Source: Limiplasma merdipullorum
Lineage (GTDB): Bacteria > Bacillota > Clostridia > Christensenellales > Aristaeellaceae
NCBI GenBank assembly: GCA_018711955.1
Contig: DVHQ01000104.1
Span: forward strand, 1-7,617
Length of the DNA: 7,617 nt
Direction: 5' to 3'
In this document: positions 5,448-7,617 of the stretch, one piece after another
Position numbering within the stretch: position 1 is the first letter of the stretch
Layout: each line of letters begins with the position of its first letter
Translations under genes and position numbers: made by a program
Notes under the pieces: generated by a model
What the model was told of the DNA's origin: nothing
Databases searched by the model: none
The model's input: only the letters and a program-made list of their open reading frames with translations

Positions 5448-5503
5448 ACCATCAAAAGCGGCCGCCAGTTTCAAAAAGTTGATGGGTCAGGAGGGATTGT
5501 CTG

Positions 5504-6679
5504 ATGAAAAAGTGCCTTTGTTTGTTGCTTTCCCTGACGATGCTGTGCCTCTGTGCGGGCGCGGCCCTTGCGGAAACCGTCGCGCTGAAGGTATGGGGCA
5601 GCCAGGAGGACCAGGAGCTGCTGGCCGAGCTGTGCGAAGCTTTCGCGGCGGAGCATCCCGAAACCACCTATGAATTCACCTACGGCGTCGTAGGCGAGGC
5701 GGACGCCAAGGCCCGCTACCTGGAGGACCCCGCGGCGGCGGCCGACGTGTTCTCCTACCCCGATGACCAGATCATCGACCTGGTGAACGCCGACGCGCTC
5801 TATGAGGTCACCCGCAACCATGACGCCATCGTGGCCGCCAACTCCGTTGGCTCGGTTAACGCTGCCTCGGTAGGCGGCGTGCTCTACGGCTACCCCATGA
5901 CCGCCGACAACGGCTACTTCCTCTATTACGACCGTTCCGTCGTCTCCGACGAGGACGCCGGGTCCTTTGACACGCTGCTGGCCGCCGCCGAAAAGGCCGG
6001 CAAGAAGGTCCAGATCGACATTTCCAACGGCTGGTATCTCGCGGGCTTCTTCCTGGGCAACGGCTGCACGCTCACGCTGGATGAAAACGGCAACCAGATC
6101 TGCGACTTCAACAGCGAAAAGGGCCTGCAGGCCGCCGAGGCCATCCGCGCCATCTGCAACCATCCCGCCTACACCAGCGGCGACGACACCGTGCTGCAGG
6201 GCGGCATGGGCGACGCCATCTGCGCCGGCATCAGCGGCACCTGGGTGGCGGCGGCCATGAAGGAAAAGCTTGGCGACAACTACGCCGCCGCCAAGCTGCC
6301 CACCTTCACCGTAGACGGCGAACAGGTCCAGATGGGCTCGTTCCTGGGCTGCAAGATTCTGGGCGTGAACACCCAGACCCAGCATCCCGTGGAGGCCATG
6401 GAGCTGGCCGAATACCTGACCAGCGAGGATGCGCAGATCCGCCGCTACGAGGTGCGGGGCTACGGTCCCTCCAACCTCAACGCCGCCGCATCCGAGGAGG
6501 TTTCCGCCGACGTCGCGCTCTCCGCGCTGGCGGCGCAGAGCGAATTTGGCGTGAGCCAGCACGTGCTGGGCACGTTCTGGACGCCCGCCGAGGCCTTTGG
6601 CGCGGAGCTGGAAGCCCACTCCGAAGCCGACCTGCAAACGCTTCTGGATCAGTTTGTCAGCCAGGTCACGGCGCAGTAA
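5504..6679 (+). CDS. MalE-like extracellular sugar-binding protein of an ABC importer
   Basis: A 391-residue family 1 solute-binding protein. Residues 1-23 form a signal peptide: MKKC, a hydrophobic core, and an ALA cleavage site before E24. Cysteines occur in the core, but the residue before each is not the Gly/Ala/Ser of a lipobox, so anchoring as a lipoprotein is not supported. The mature protein starts with LKVWGSQEDQELLAELCEAF (28-47). It also has GVVGEADAKARYLEDPAAAADVFSYPDDQ, GYPMTADNGYFLYYDRS, GISGTWVAAAMKEKLGDNYA and AKLPTF-x9-QMGSFLGCK, all as in the maltodextrin-binding group of Clostridia. It would capture an oligosaccharide outside the membrane and deliver it to the permease encoded 63 bp downstream. 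Promoter, operator and AGGAGG site upstream are all clear. High third-position GC throughout fits the core genome. Maltodextrin is the best substrate guess; other alpha- or mixed glucans are possible. Confidence 0.93.
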   Translation: MKKCLCLLLSLTMLCLCAGAALAETVALKVWGSQEDQELLAELCEAFAAEHPETTYEFTYGVVGEADAKARYLEDPAAAADVFSYPDDQIIDLVNADALYEVTRNHDAIVAANSVGSVNAASVGGVLYGYPMTADNGYFLYYDRSVVSDEDAGSFDTLLAAAEKAGKKVQIDISNGWYLAGFFLGNGCTLTLDENGNQICDFNSEKGLQAAEAIRAICNHPAYTSGDDTVLQGGMGDAICAGISGTWVAAAMKEKLGDNYAAAKLPTFTVDGEQVQMGSFLGCKILGVNTQTQHPVEAMELAEYLTSEDAQIRRYEVRGYGPSNLNAAASEEVSADVALSALAAQSEFGVSQHVLGTFWTPAEAFGAELEAHSEADLQTLLDQFVSQVTAQ

Positions 6680-6687
6680 CGCACCGA

Positions 6688-6718
6688 AAGGGCTGCTTCG
6701 CGGGACGGGGCAGCCCTT
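6688..6718 (+). promoter_or_regulatory. Intercistronic hairpin between binding protein and permease genes
   Basis: AAGGGCTGC (6688-6696) and GCAGCCCTT (6710-6718) form a perfect 9-bp stem with a 13-base loop. No T-run follows, so it is unlikely to be a full terminator. In E. coli a repetitive hairpin at the equivalent malE-malF position protects the upstream message and helps make more binding protein than permease. The same role is inferred here. Confidence 0.6.
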
Positions 6719-6742
6719 CGCCTTTGAACAGGGGGGATTGAC

Positions 6743-7617
6743 ATGAAGCACGGGGCTGAACGCACCGCCGGCATCCTCAGGCGCGGAAACGGCTGGACGC
6801 GCCTGTCCGCATTGGTGATGGGCGCAGGGTGTCTTCGCCATGGGCAAATCGTCAAGGGGCTGCTGTACCTGGGCTTTGAGGTGCTGTATGCCCTGTTTTT
6901 CTTCGGCTTCGGCTGGCCCTATCTCCGCCTCTTCCCCACCCTGGGCACCACGGCGCAGAGCCGCGTCTGGGATGAGGCGGCGCAGATCTACCGCCGCGTG
7001 CCCGGCGATAATTCCATGCTGATTCTGCTCTTCAGCGTGGTCACGCTCGCCTCTCTCGCGCTGCTCTTCGCCGTATGGCGGCTGAACCTCAAAAGTGCGT
7101 GGCTGCTGGAGCAGAAGGCGGCGCGGCACGAGCCCGTCCCCCGTTTCCGTGAGGAGGTGCGCACCCTTATGGACGAGCGCTTCCATGTGACGCTCCTCTC
7201 CCTGCCCATGCTCACGCTGGTGCTCTTTACCGCGCTGCCCATCGCCTTCATGATCCTCATCGCCTTTACCAACTTCGACTCCACCCACCAGCCGCCGGGC
7301 CAGCTGTTCACCTGGACGGGCCTGACGAATGTAACGGATGTGTTCCTTGGCAACGAGGTCAAAACCCGCACCTTCTTTGGGATTCTCGGCTGGACGCTGG
7401 TGTGGGCCGTGCTGGCTACCTTTACCAACTACATTCTGGGGATGCTTTTGGCAGTGGTCATCAACCACCGGGTGGTCAGGCTCAAAAAGCTGTGGCGCAC
7501 CTGCTTTGTCATCGCCATTGCGGTGCCGCAGTTCGTCAGCCTCCTGCTGATCTCGCGGGCGCTGGAGCCGCAGGGCGCCGTCAACGTGGCGCTGATGGCG
7601 CTGGGCTGGATCGACGC
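6743..7617 (+). CDS. MalF-like ABC sugar transporter permease, 3' end missing
   Basis: An open frame of 291 codons runs from the ATG at 6743 to the window end without a stop. AGGGGGG at 6730-6736 is the ribosome binding site. The cytoplasmic N-terminus carries the phrase MGAGCLRHGQIVKGLLYLGFE (26-46), characteristic of clostridial MalF-type permeases. Membrane segments are visible at about 39-60, 92-112, 149-175, 211-240 and 254-273. After the third comes the FTNFD / FTWTGLTNV extracytoplasmic loop typical of the MalF/UgpA group, and a VIAIAVPQFVSLLL segment follows. It forms half of the transmembrane channel and would pair with a MalG-like permease and an MsmX/MalK-type ATPase, neither in view. 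The EAA loop that contacts the ATPase should lie just past the window end. The call rests on membrane layout and these phrases. Confidence 0.92.
   Translation, partial: MKHGAERTAGILRRGNGWTRLSALVMGAGCLRHGQIVKGLLYLGFEVLYALFFFGFGWPYLRLFPTLGTTAQSRVWDEAAQIYRRVPGDNSMLILLFSVVTLASLALLFAVWRLNLKSAWLLEQKAARHEPVPRFREEVRTLMDERFHVTLLSLPMLTLVLFTALPIAFMILIAFTNFDSTHQPPGQLFTWTGLTNVTDVFLGNEVKTRTFFGILGWTLVWAVLATFTNYILGMLLAVVINHRVVRLKKLWRTCFVIAIAVPQFVSLLLISRALEPQGAVNVALMALGWID

Larger units (their letters stand above)
4757..5503. other. Long gene-free region with hairpin cluster, terminator and promoter
   Basis: No ORF here looks like a protein: those present on both strands are Arg/Pro/Ser-rich, without ribosome binding sites. 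At least seven short perfect or near-perfect stems occur in 4817-5083: GCCGG/CCGGC (4817-4830), AGGGC/GCCCT with a TGCG loop (4841-4854), CCGGC/GCCGG (4898-4910), CAAAACC/GGTTTTG (4925-4940), GGTTTTGGGC/GCCCCAAACC with one mismatch (5006-5028), GTGCC/GGCAC (5052-5066) and TTGGGCC/GGCCCAA with a GAA loop (5067-5083). A degenerate triple CTCGCACG/CTCGCAACG/CTCACG lies at 4965-4987. The block ends in a strong terminator at 5243-5281. The last 220 bp hold the operator and promoter of the sugar transporter. It may be a structured noncoding RNA, a dispersed intergenic repeat, or a decayed insertion. Confidence 0.55.

Noticed and set aside
5504..5572. Lipoprotein lipobox in the binding protein signal peptide
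   Set aside because: Cysteines occur in the hydrophobic stretch, but the preceding residues are Lys or Leu, not Gly/Ala/Ser, and a clear ALA signal peptidase I site follows.
4615..5673. 352-residue plus-strand ORF across the gene-free region
   Set aside because: It overlaps two real genes at its ends, passes through the strong terminator and promoter, and has no motif or ribosome binding site.
5471..7468. 665-residue ORF antisense to the binding protein and permease genes
   Set aside because: His/Gly/Arg-rich composition typical of antisense frames in GC-rich DNA; the plus strand carries two well-recognised transporter genes.

Overview
The window reads as a chromosomal segment of a GC-rich, Gram-positive-type anaerobe, most likely a gut-associated member of the Clostridia. 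The grounds are strong AGGAGG-type ribosome binding sites, a near-consensus sigma-A promoter, a MalE/MalF-type sugar importer of the kind common in Clostridia, and an HxlR/flavoprotein redox locus. The taxonomic call is inference; there is no rRNA or other marker gene.

Left part (1-2660): a fragment of a defence or accessory module. A 5'-truncated DUF2971 gene overlaps by 8 bp a complete hsdM, the DNA-methyltransferase subunit of a type I restriction-modification system. No hsdS (specificity) or hsdR (nuclease) gene follows. Instead there are two very short ORFs joined by a TAATG stop/start. The second begins like an AlbA_2 (Schlafen-type, divergent AAA-4) protein and then runs into unrelated GC-rich sequence. 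The DUF2971 gene and the tail after hsdM are visibly AT-richer than everything to the right. This looks like the eroded right edge of an imported island.

Middle (2660-4756): about 440 bp of GC-rich DNA without a gene, carrying a large two-tier hairpin. Then comes an HxlR-family regulator on the minus strand, divergent from a two-gene plus-strand unit: a flavodoxin-fold NAD(P)H/FMN oxidoreductase with a four-cysteine cluster, and a flavin-reductase-like FMN-binding protein. A dyad in the shared intergenic region overlaps the -35 of a candidate promoter and is the natural candidate operator. The regulator probably senses redox or electrophile stress and controls the flavoprotein pair.

Right part (4757-7617): about 750 bp without a convincing gene. 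Its first two thirds hold an unusual run of short perfect hairpins, ending at a strong plus-strand terminator (5243-5281), and there is a possible minus-strand terminator near 4890. Then come a 12-bp LacI/CcpA-type palindrome, a textbook promoter (TTGACA-17-CATAAT), a MalE-like secreted sugar-binding protein, an intercistronic hairpin, and a MalF-like permease running off the end of the window. These last genes are the start of a carbohydrate ABC import operon, probably for maltodextrin or a similar oligosaccharide and probably under catabolite or sugar-specific control.

I found no tRNA, rRNA, CRISPR array, transposase or integrase. The items most worth a second look are the truncated DUF2971-HsdM-AlbA_2 module and the hairpin-dense gene-free block at 4817-5281.
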